In this document: one piece after another, positions 6,759 to 15,300 of the stretch
How positions within the stretch are numbered: the stretch's first letter is position 1
Layout of the letters: each line of letters starts with the position of its first letter
Assembly: GCA_041941305.1 (NCBI GenBank)
Contig: JBGTQJ010000094.1
Location: 1-23,199, forward strand
From: JANSWP01 sp041941305
Lineage (GTDB): Bacteria > Bacteroidota > Bacteroidia > Chitinophagales > Saprospiraceae
DNA length: 23,199 nucleotides
Direction: 5' to 3'
Notes under the pieces: generated by a model
What the model was told of the DNA's origin: nothing
Database searches by the model: none
Seen by the model: the letters and a program-made list of their open reading frames with translations, nothing else
Translations under genes and position numbers: made by a program

Positions 6759-7921
6759 TTGGTGATCAGTACGTCCTCAAAATCGACTTTTACTTCTCGG
6801 GCGTCATCTTTTGGAAGGCGGGAAATGGAATTGACTTTTCCTTCAACCAAGCCATTTTTGTCCGGAAATTTTATTTTGACGGTTTGGTTGGGATTAACAG
6901 CGCGGGAATCAGTAGCTGAAAGTGTAATATACCCTACATACTGCTTATCAGTTTGTATTGGAACAATTGCCATGACTTCTTCACCTTTCTTGAAAAATTG
7001 TTGATCGGTTTTGGAATTGTAAAAGGATACATTGCCGCGCATAGTTGCGGTGATCAAAAAGTCTTTTTTCCAGGCTCCAATTTTGGTTTTAAGTTCATTT
7101 AAATTTTGGCGGAGATCACTTATCCTTTCCCTGTTTTTACCTTGAGCGTCCAGGTTTTTTCCCAGAATGGCAGTGCGCAACTCAGCTATTTCTTCGTTTT
7201 TTTCAATTATTTTCAGTCCGAAGCCATTGAGTTCAGCTTCTTTGCTTGTTTTTTCACTATTCAGGTCAATTTGTTTTTGGAAATCTTCTGTAGCTTGAGT
7301 CTCCCCATACTTTACCTGCGCTGCTTTATATTCCAATTCTAAATCTGCTAATTCTCGTTTGGCAATTTTTTCATTTTCGAGTAATCCATCAATTAGCAAT
7401 TCTTTTTCTTCAATTTGCTTTTCCAGAGTTTTCACACTTCTTAAATCAATTCTTGAAGATTTAGAAAAGGAAAACTCTTCCAGGGTATTGATAAATTTGA
7501 TGTAATTGGGTCGAATGCTTCCCAATTCCAAACTTTCATTTGGGCTGAAATTCTGAAAAGCCAATAAATCAAATTCTCCCAATTTACTTATTTCTTCTTC
7601 CAACTCCATTACGTGGAGATAATTAGCTGAATTATCGATAACAGCCAAAGTTTGGCCTACTTCCACTTCTTGATTTTCTTTCACCAGGATCATGGATAAT
7701 TTTCCCGGCATGTTTGCATAGACCGGTACAGGGGGCTCAGAGGTTGTCAGGATTACATCTCCCCTTACTGTTTCAGGATGGGTGAAATTCCAACCTACAA
7801 TTCCCATTAAAATCAAGGTGATAAGAATAACTGTTGTGCCCCAGGTTGCGATCCAACTGGGTGGGGTGCTCAGAATTTCCTGGACGTCCTCGCTTAAGTA
7901 ATCTAGTTCTTGCTCGTGCAT
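6647..7921 (-). CDS. HlyD-family membrane fusion protein of a peptide exporter
   Basis: A 424-residue adaptor that would link an inner-membrane ABC exporter to an outer-membrane channel. The order is a short cytoplasmic tail (1-24), one transmembrane helix (about 25-46), a biotinyl-lipoyl half-motif (about 64-96: VYANMPGKLSMILVKENQEVEVGQTLAVID in outline), a long Glu/Lys-rich coiled-coil (about 100-275), then the second lipoyl half and a beta-barrel region (MRGNVSFYN..., VGYITLSATDSRAVNPNQ, VKIKFPDKNGLVEGKV). This is the usual layout and length for NHLM/bacteriocin-type HlyD partners. It lies downstream of the C39 ABC transporter on the same strand, separated by 171 bp of hairpins. No TolC-type channel gene is in the window. 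Confidence 0.88.
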   Translation of the reverse strand: MHEQELDYLSEDVQEILSTPPSWIATWGTTVILITLILMGIVGWNFTHPETVRGDVILTTSEPPVPVYANMPGKLSMILVKENQEVEVGQTLAVIDNSANYLHVMELEEEISKLGEFDLLAFQNFSPNESLELGSIRPNYIKFINTLEEFSFSKSSRIDLRSVKTLEKQIEEKELLIDGLLENEKIAKRELADLELEYKAAQVKYGETQATEDFQKQIDLNSEKTSKEAELNGFGLKIIEKNEEIAELRTAILGKNLDAQGKNRERISDLRQNLNELKTKIGAWKKDFLITATMRGNVSFYNSKTDQQFFKKGEEVMAIVPIQTDKQYVGYITLSATDSRAVNPNQTVKIKFPDKNGLVEGKVNSISRLPKDDAREVKVDFEDVLITNQNEEVNFTQMMSGKAEIVIGEKRFITRIFNELMGNS

Positions 7922-7934
7922 AGGTTAAATTTCT

Positions 7935-8050
7935 GTACCACGGTTTTCCAAAACCGTAAAAAAGTACCACGGTTTTCCAAAACCGTAAAAAAGTATCACG
8001 GTTTTCCAAAACCGTAAAAAAGTATCACGGTTTTCCAAAACCGTAAAAAC
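7935..8050. repeat. Four tandem 29-bp hairpin repeats (family F1)
   Basis: Four consecutive 29-bp units start at 7935, 7964, 7993 and 8022. Each contains the palindrome ACGGTTTTCCAAAACCGT followed by A6 (the last unit ends AAAAAC). Units 1-2 begin GTACC and units 3-4 begin GTATC. The array lies between the exporter ATPase gene and its adaptor gene. Read on the minus strand each hairpin is followed by GATAC or GGTAC and then T6, so partial attenuation of the distal gene is possible. Confidence 0.85.
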
Positions 8051-8072
8051 TCAAAGAGAGATCCGAAAGATT

Positions 8073-8097
8073 CACGGCTCTGGAGAGCCGCGTTACG
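8073..8097. repeat. CGG-type hairpin (family F1, copy C) at a stop codon
   Basis: CGGCTCTGGAGAGCCG at 8075-8090 is a perfect palindrome followed by CGTTACG. The TTA in that flank (8093-8095) is the TAA stop codon of the exporter gene on the minus strand. Confidence 0.7.
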
Positions 8098-10348
8098 TGT
8101 ATTCCCACTGTTCTTTGAGCCAATGGTAATAAGCGCCTCGTTTTGCTGACAACTCATCATGGGTTCCTTTTTCAATCACTGTGCCGCCTTCCAACATGAT
8201 AATATGATCTGCATGCAATACCTGACTCAATTTGTGAGCTATAACTACCATGGTTCTGCCAGCAAAGTAACGACGAATATTTTTTAAAATGATAGCTTCA
8301 CCAGAAGGATCGATATTATTGGTGGCTTCGTCAAGGAACAAAAATTCAGGGTCATTGTAGACAGCTCGGGCAATCAAAACTCTTTGGCGCTGTCCTTCGC
8401 TCAAGCCTATGCCTGAAGTTCCAATTCGGGTTTGAAAACCCATCGGCAGGGAATCCACAAAAGCTTGTAAATTGGCTAGCTTGGAAGCATTCAGCAATTT
8501 GTGGTTGTCTACGAGTTCATCCGCCAGTCCGATGTTTTTGGCGATGGTATCAGAAAAGATGTAGCCATCCTGCATAACGACGCCGCATTTGGACCGCCAC
8601 AATTTGCTTTGAATGTTGTTGAGACTGATATCGCCCAAACGGATAAATCCTTCCGTGGGTTGATAAAAATTGAGCAGTAGCCGGAGTAAGGTTGTTTTTC
8701 CACTACCGCTGGGTCCTATAATTGCAGTCGTTTTCCCATAGGGGATATTGAAGTTTAAATCTTTTAATACTTCCTGAGAGTGGGGTCCATCATAACGAAA
8801 GGATACCTTTTCACCGGATAGCGCAGCTCGTGGTGGTAAAATGTCTACTTTTTCATTGGGATTTTCTTCGTCTTCAATTTCATGGATTTCGTTCATTCGC
8901 TGCAAACTGATTCCCGCATCTTGTGCTGCCAGGGTGAAGTTGACCAGTTGTTTGACGGGTTGATTGAGTTGAGCAAGTATGAACAAAATCGCCATCATGG
9001 TGCCAAGTGTCATGGGTTCTGGCAATCCCTCAGCAGGCATAGGAATGAGCCCTTGATTGATTTGAATTGCCATCGCCTGAATATCCACACCAATCACCGC
9101 CCTTGCAGCCAGGATGATGATGAAAATATTTTTGAACTCATTGATGAATTTTGCGCCCATTCTTGGCAGGTCATTAAAAACCAAATATTGACGACTTAAT
9201 CGATATAGTTTTGCTTCAGACCGTTCCCAGGACCAGCGCATTTTCTTTTCTGCATTGTTCAATTTGATTTCCTCCATTCCTCTTACCAGATCGGTGAGCC
9301 TGGCCTGCGTATCAGCAGCTTGATCATACCTTTTGTAATCCAATTCTCGTCTTTTGCGAAGGAATAAAAAACTCCAGCATATATGGACAACGGTAAAGCC
9401 CAGGAATACCCAGAAAATGTTGATATCGAAATGCGCCAGGACTAAACCAAAAAGTATCAGAATAGAAATCGAGAAAAGTACAGATAGGCTTTCATTTCGC
9501 AAAAATTGCTCAACGCGGGAATTATCATAAAGCCGTTGCACAATATCATCGGTCATCTTGGCTCGGAAAAATCGCACAGGTAGTTTGAGCAATTTGATCA
9601 TAAAGTCTGTTAGCATGCTCATATTGACTTTGGAACCAATGGTCTGTAAAATCACTCCTCTGGCAACTTCCAAGAACATTTTGCTAACTGATAACATGAG
9701 CCAGGCAACCATAATCAATAAAACCAGACTATAATCCTGCAAATTGATGCCCTCATCGACAATCGCCCGAATAATAAAGGGAAAAGAGACGAGCAATATA
9801 CTTCCCAAAAAGACACCCAAACCCAATCGCCACAACAAGCCCTTATATTGCCTTATGTTTTTCCAGACATATCGGAAACTTCCCTTTTTCTCGGTTTGTC
9901 CTTCTCTTGAATAAAAATCAGGTCTTGGCTCCATCAAAAGAGCAATTCCCTCTACATCATAAGCGCTTGAACTCCCAACCCATCCTTCTAAAAATGCTTC
10001 CTTTGATAGTTTGTGTATACCACTTGCTGGATCTGCAATGGTAACCGATTTATTATTGGCTTTTATCACCACTACAAAATGATCATTGCGCCAATGCACT
10101 ATGCAAGGCAGTGGAATGTCATCGATCAAGCGGGAAAAGGACAATCTTGCCCCTACCGTATGCATACCGATGTGTTCAGCAGCATCGCTAATTCCTAAAA
10201 GAGAAGTGCCTTCTATGCTTTGATGGGTAAGGGTTCGAAGATATTCAAGGGAATAATAACGGTCATAGTGTCTTGCAATCATTCTGAGGCAGGTTGCCCC
10301 ACAATCCATAGTGTCAAGTTGTTTGTAAAACTGAAATTTTTTGGCCAT
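8093..10348 (-). CDS. Peptidase-domain ABC transporter (PCAT/bacteriocin type)
   Basis: A 751-residue exporter that would cleave a double-glycine leader and pump the mature peptide across the inner membrane. Residues 1-135 form a C39 peptidase: Q10, the catalytic C16 (DCGATCL), H90 (HWRNDHFVVV) and D106 (ADPASG). Hydrophobic segments at about 172-195, 205-225, 287-330, 402-420 and 445-462 form the transmembrane domain. The nucleotide-binding domain holds the Walker A GPSGSGKT (545-552), the Q-loop region (VMQDGYIFSD), the signature LSEGQ (649-653, E for the usual G), Walker B FLFLDE (ending E674) and the H-loop H705. All catalytic residues are present, so the protein should be active. It lies upstream of the HlyD partner at 6647-7921. 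No recognisable leader-peptide gene lies next to it. Confidence 0.92.
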   Translation of the reverse strand: MAKKFQFYKQLDTMDCGATCLRMIARHYDRYYSLEYLRTLTHQSIEGTSLLGISDAAEHIGMHTVGARLSFSRLIDDIPLPCIVHWRNDHFVVVIKANNKSVTIADPASGIHKLSKEAFLEGWVGSSSAYDVEGIALLMEPRPDFYSREGQTEKKGSFRYVWKNIRQYKGLLWRLGLGVFLGSILLVSFPFIIRAIVDEGINLQDYSLVLLIMVAWLMLSVSKMFLEVARGVILQTIGSKVNMSMLTDFMIKLLKLPVRFFRAKMTDDIVQRLYDNSRVEQFLRNESLSVLFSISILILFGLVLAHFDINIFWVFLGFTVVHICWSFLFLRKRRELDYKRYDQAADTQARLTDLVRGMEEIKLNNAEKKMRWSWERSEAKLYRLSRQYLVFNDLPRMGAKFINEFKNIFIIILAARAVIGVDIQAMAIQINQGLIPMPAEGLPEPMTLGTMMAILFILAQLNQPVKQLVNFTLAAQDAGISLQRMNEIHEIEDEENPNEKVDILPPRAALSGEKVSFRYDGPHSQEVLKDLNFNIPYGKTTAIIGPSGSGKTTLLRLLLNFYQPTEGFIRLGDISLNNIQSKLWRSKCGVVMQDGYIFSDTIAKNIGLADELVDNHKLLNASKLANLQAFVDSLPMGFQTRIGTSGIGLSEGQRQRVLIARAVYNDPEFLFLDEATNNIDPSGEAIILKNIRRYFAGRTMVVIAHKLSQVLHADHIIMLEGGTVIEKGTHDELSAKRGAYYHWLKEQWEYT

Positions 10349-10949
10349 AGCAACAGTTGTTCGTCCCGTTTTTAGGGATTATTTTCTTCTTTTGGGGGGA
10401 TGCTGCTGTTTAAAATTACAACAAACAACCCAGGTTTTTTTAATGAAGGAATGAATAATGAGATAATGAAAGAATTGTTTCCCACAATTCTGCGGGACAG
10501 GCTATTCCTTCAGGATTCATTCTTTAATTAAAAAGGCTTAAGGAACTTTCGGGTAGAACTTGCTTTGAATTCATCGAAAAAGCATCTACCAAAAGCTATT
10601 TTCATTTTATTAATTAAGGAAAAATAAAATTTGTAATACACTATTGTACAGTGCATAATTTCCTGAATCCAAAACTATACCGAATGTTGTGGGTATTACT
10701 CATGGGATGCCTGGCAAGATGGGATGTTTTGCCTGTAAAAGATGTGTAAGTTAGGTTAGAATTGATGTAAGACTGGCAAATATAGTATAAAAAAGTTTAA
10801 TCTATATTTTTTGCCTGTTAAAGTTTTGGTGTCGGTTTTCTTTGGTTGATTCTGTTCTTTAAATATTATTAAAACTTTTAATTTTACAATTTTAGAGAGT
10901 CATATATGGTATAGGTTCCATAAAGTTTAAAGAATAAATCCACACTAAT
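10349..10949. other. 600-bp divergent intergenic region
   Basis: This region separates the exporter (-) from the glycosyltransferase (+) and should hold both promoters. It is AT-rich and contains a weak hairpin near 10481-10497 (CCCACAATTCTGCGGG). I looked for a double-glycine leader peptide on both strands and saw none. The two short frames (25 codons on the minus strand beginning near 10602, 21 codons on the plus strand at 10684) look random. Confidence 0.5.
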
Positions 10950-11903
10950 TTGAATAACTGTTTCATCAGCATAGTAGGCGTCCTACATACCCAGGAAGAT
11001 ATAGATCGATTGTCCGACTATTTGAGCAATGTTCATGAGGTATTGGTTAAAGCCTTTTCTGATTATGAAATCATTCTCGTCAACAACCTCCCTGGCAGGT
11101 CTTTTGAAAGGCAAATCGAACCACTTCCTGCCGAATTGAAGCACAATATTTTTTTACTCAATTTATCTTCCGTAATAAACCGCAATCATGCAATTGTAGC
11201 AGGTTTAGACAGAGCCAATGGAGACTACACTGTAATTTTTGAATTTGATTTTTATAACAAGGCTCATTTGATCTTAGATTTGTTTGAAGCATCCAGGAAG
11301 GGTTATGACATTGTTTATTTGAGGGCAAAAAAACGGGTGGCAAGGGAGCGATTTCGATTGTTTTATAAAATCTTCTACGCCATATTGAAAAATTATTCTA
11401 CCCTTCAAATAGATGATATGGCACATAGCACCCGTATTATCTCCAGGCGGGCTTTAAATTCCTTATTGAGGTTGCGTGAAAATTTAAGGTATATGAAGGC
11501 GATATATTCCATAGTGGGATATCGACATTCGAGCATAGATGTGGATGTGGCACTTCATTCAGATCCTCAATTGACGTTTTCCGAGAAATTTAGGACTTCA
11601 CTGGTAGCCATAACCTCATTTACAACATTTCTCAGATCTCTATTACTTTGGATTTTTATTTTCTCCATGGTCTTTCTCATTACGGTGGTTATTAATGCCA
11701 TCATGGTCAAGTTTTCGAATGTGGATATATTTGGGGACTATCATGAAAGCATGCCAGGGTGGACCTTTTTGGTGGTGATTATATCAGTTTTCTTTGCCAT
11801 CACTTGCCTCAATCTATATATCATGTCTATTTATCTTTCCAATATCTATCAAGAGATCAAACAAAGACCTTTATATATTTTGGAATCCGTCAAGCGATTT
11901 TAA
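10950..11903 (+). CDS. Family 2 glycosyltransferase, membrane-anchored (GtrB/DPM-like)
   Basis: A 317-residue GT-A fold protein that would transfer a sugar, probably to a lipid carrier or surface polymer. The N-terminal strand FISIVGVLHTQED and EIILVNN fit the nucleotide-binding half. NRNHAIVAGLDRANGDYTVI (about 77-96) matches the segment that leads to the DxD metal site in GT2. Here that site reads FEFDF (97-101), so the first acidic residue is Glu. MKAIYSIVGYRHSS (182-195) matches the acceptor-side motif. Two C-terminal helices (about 231-252 and 270-295) resemble GtrB/dolichyl-phosphate-mannose synthase-like enzymes. An in-frame stop at 10935 leaves TTG at 10950 as the only reasonable start; no ATG precedes the first strand. 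The gene stands alone, with no flippase or acceptor gene next to it. Confidence 0.82.
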   Translation: MNNCFISIVGVLHTQEDIDRLSDYLSNVHEVLVKAFSDYEIILVNNLPGRSFERQIEPLPAELKHNIFLLNLSSVINRNHAIVAGLDRANGDYTVIFEFDFYNKAHLILDLFEASRKGYDIVYLRAKKRVARERFRLFYKIFYAILKNYSTLQIDDMAHSTRIISRRALNSLLRLRENLRYMKAIYSIVGYRHSSIDVDVALHSDPQLTFSEKFRTSLVAITSFTTFLRSLLLWIFIFSMVFLITVVINAIMVKFSNVDIFGDYHESMPGWTFLVVIISVFFAITCLNLYIMSIYLSNIYQEIKQRPLYILESVKRF

Positions 11904-12329
11904 CCACCGGTGCCACATCATTCATGTTGTCCGGTTTGGTTTTTTTTCAAATTCATTTATACCGCTGTGAAGGAAAAAATGTTTTTGGCTGTAGCACGGC
12001 TATCGGTCTATTTCCGATTCATTTATTGGATCCAGTTTATACCACTGTGAAGGAAGTAGGTTTTTTTGGTTCACGGGTCACTAAAAAACTATTTTCACAT
12101 GCAGGTGAGTTAATTTTCTTCCACATTAATGCCTTGGAACCAGTCAGCGTGCTCCCATCCGAAGGAGTCCCTTTGGGAAAGGCCAGAGCTACCTCAGTTC
12201 TTTCTCTTTTGTACAAGAATTTGGCGAAAATGGACAAGTTTTCTTTTTAATAGTAGCATAACTTTGGAGTGTATTCAATTTCGAGGGGCACTAGCCACTC
12301 TGTATCAATTCAAAAAACACTCACTGCCT
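11904..12329. other. Leader region of the RHS gene with direct repeats
   Basis: No gene can be supported. Open frames exist on both strands (for example 11759-12250 plus and 12037-12237 minus), but none has a credible start, spacing or recognised product. The 20-bp string TTTATACCGCTGTGAAGGAA at 11956-11975 recurs at 12036-12055 with one change. A promoter-like box lies at 12259-12266. The stretch could be a decayed gene or a regulatory leader. Confidence 0.45.
12259..12266 (+). promoter_or_regulatory. Candidate Bacteroidota -7 box upstream of the RHS gene
   Basis: TAACTTTG fits the Bacteroidota -7 consensus TAnnTTTG, 63 bp before the ATG at 12330. No convincing -33 TTTG lies at the expected distance; the region there is T-rich (TTTTCTTTTT). 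Confidence 0.35.
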
Positions 12330-15300
12330 ATGAAAAAGAAAACTGACTCTTTGATTCTGCTCTTTACATTTCTACTGATGGCAAATACAATGATTGCCAA
12401 TAATGACCCGCCGGAAGCCATTCCGGATTTTGCAACAACAACTATCAATACGCCTATTGTTATTCCCTTCCTTGCAAATGATTTGGATGAAGACGATTTA
12501 GAAGAATTGTGTCATGCGGTAGTTTGGTCCCCTCCCCACAATGGGACTTTTGAAATTACAGATAACTGCCAACTGTTGTATACGCCGAACCCCGGATTCA
12601 TAGGACAAGATTGTTTGTTTTATGAAGTTTGTGATTCGCAATTTGCCTGCGATGGAAATGGGATGGTTTGTATACAAGTTAATCAATGTGAACCTCCTGA
12701 ACTAGAGCGACCCATTCAATTATGCGTGGGGGAGGCAGGACTTTTTGATGCGACATTTATCCAGGGTGCCATTTATGAATGGGATTTTGGAATCGATGGG
12801 AATCCATGTTGTGCAAGCAGCTCTGGCATCCACGAAGTATTTTATTTGACACCAGGCCCAAAGACTATAAATTTTCATTACAACCTCAATAATTGTATTC
12901 ACAATTTTACATTTATTGTAGAAGTTGTGGGTGGAAGTGTTGCAGATGCTGGACCAGACCGCATTATTTGTGCAGGTCAGAGTGCCTTACTTTCTGCTAA
13001 TGATGGTGCTGCCTATTTGTGGAGCACTGGGGAAACGACGCAGGAAATTGAAGTCAGTCCTATTGAAACGACGACCTATTCAGTCACAGTCACTGATGAT
13101 GAAGGCTGTACTTCTTCAGATGAAGTTCAGGTAAATGTTTCTATTTTAAGTGTGCATCCAATCGTCGGTGATTTGGGTTGCCAAGATGATCCGATATCTC
13201 TTTCTGCCAATTACACTGGTGGTGTCCCAGCCGTGAGTTGGTTATGGGAGGGACCTGGCGATTTTTCTTCAACCCTAGAAAATCCTATCGTCACTTTTCC
13301 TAATTTGCCAGGGGCTGGTGATCATACCTATTCGGTTACTTTGACCGATGGGGAAGGCTGCACTGCCACCGGATCTGTCAATGTGGTGTTAAGTCCACCA
13401 GAAGTTAGTCCTGAGGCAGAAATTCCTGTATGTGATGAGACCTCTTTTGAGCTATTTTCAAATAGCTTTGGAGGTTTTCCCCCGTATACCTACAAATGGG
13501 CGGGACCCAACGACTTTGAATCAAATGATGAAAATCCACTGGTTTTTGGAGATGATTTACCAGATCCAGGCTTTCATCCTTACCACGTCACAATAGTAGA
13601 TTCGCATGGTTGTGAAGGAGAAGGGGTATTTGAAGTACAGATCATTGAAGCGCCCATCATTATTATCAGTAATGATATAATAGTTTGTGAGGATGAATTT
13701 GAAGAAATTGGTTTGACTGTAGATGGTGGAGATGGCGCTACCTATCTGTGGAGTACAGGAGAAACAACCTCAACCATTTTTGTAAAACCTACTGAAACCA
13801 CTGCTTATGCGGTAAGAGTAACCTCAGCTGCTGGTTGTACCAAAACAGAGACTTCAGTCGTATTTGTACATCCTCGTCCAGGCGAGCCTGGAGCCAGTTA
13901 CACTGGTCCATTATGTGAAGGGGATCCCCTAAAGCTGATTGCAAATCCTCCAGATGCAAAGGAATACACTTTTTCATGGCTTAAGGATGGAGCCTTTTTT
14001 TCCAATGAACAAAATCCTCAAATTCTAAATGCTGATAAAGATGACACCGGAACCTATACGCTCATCATCACTGATGAGAATGGTTGCACCAATAGCAAAA
14101 CAATAGAGGTCTTAGTAAAAGATTGTAAAACTGGTCGAGCATTTGGTCCGGAAAGTGAGAATTATAAATTTGATACTCTATGTGATAGTTGCATATCCCC
14201 CAGATGCGATGAGGATGAAGAGGAGGATGATTCCATGATTCCCGTTCCGCTAAATGATACCAGCCCTGGGAAAATGACACTTCCTCAAAGCATAGAGGAA
14301 CTAAACAAACCTGAAAAAAAGGTTCGCCCCAATTCCCAGGGACTAGCTCCTTCTGAATCTGAATTTAACGTCTATACTGGTAATGTCCTAATTGAAATCC
14401 CAGTCTTTTCGATTCCCTCGGTAGGTCCGGATTTGGATTTTGAATTGGTTTATAACAGTGGAAAAACCGATCTCAATTTTGGTTTCGGTAATGGCTGGAC
14501 CTTTAATTACAATTTGCTTTGGGAAAAGTCTGGAGATGATATAATTATAAGGCGAGGTGATGGAAGACGAGACCTGTTTGAGTTTGATGGTAGTGGATAT
14601 CTAGCCCCTCCAGGCATTTCCGATAGGTTGATTCAAACAGATCCCAATCAGTTTTTATTAAAAAATAAACAGGGTTGGGAATATTATTTTGAAGCCGAAA
14701 GTCATCAGCGACTAACCAAAGTTGTGGATCGAAATGGTAATGAATTGAGACTCTCATATGGGGGCGATTTGCCCATGTCGATTGAAGATGCAAGTGGTAG
14801 AGTACTTCAATTGGACTACACTAATGACTTATTGACGAGCATTACAGATGAAAATGATATTTTCTCCCGAACGGTTTCTTTTGAATACGATGCCCATGGA
14901 AATATGGTGGAATACGATGACCAAATGGGTTTTACCAGAACATATACCTATGACATTCATAGAAATATTATTCAAACCAAAGATAAAAATGGAAACAGGA
15001 CCCAATTGGAATACAATGCATCTCATGCAGTGACAGGCATGCGTTCTGGGCTTGCTCAAATGCTGATTGAATATGACATAAACGAAAACAAAACCATCGT
15101 TTATGAACCAGTTGGAAGTAGCATCCAACAAACGACTTACACCTTCGATTCAGAAGGTAGAGTGACTCAGATTCAAGGTAATTGCTGTGGTTTTGATGTA
15201 GCCTATCAATATGACTCAAGCAATAATATCACTCAAATCACGGATGCCCGTGGTTTTGAATACCACTATACATATGATCAAAAGGGCAATGTTTTGACGG

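Noticed and set aside
7773..8009. 78-codon minus-strand frame with repeats
   Set aside because: Its N-terminal part is the translated 29-bp tandem repeat and the rest is a frame shadow of the hlyD-like gene.
7935..8050. CRISPR array
   Set aside because: The 29-bp units are contiguous, without spacers, and no cas gene is present.
10684..10749. 21-codon frame with LMGC, lipobox-like
   Set aside because: Too short and without a basic N-terminus or double-glycine; probably chance.
12037..12237. 66-codon minus-strand frame
   Set aside because: No ribosome-binding or promoter context, and similar openness occurs in other frames of the same stretch.
11759..12250. 163-codon plus-strand frame
   Set aside because: Begins inside the glycosyltransferase gene in another frame, lacks a start signal and matches no family I recognise; the 3' part is noted as a possible remnant only.
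12129..12329. Upstream extension of the RHS frame
   Set aside because: The signal peptide begins at 12330, and the 67 codons before it look like untranslated leader.
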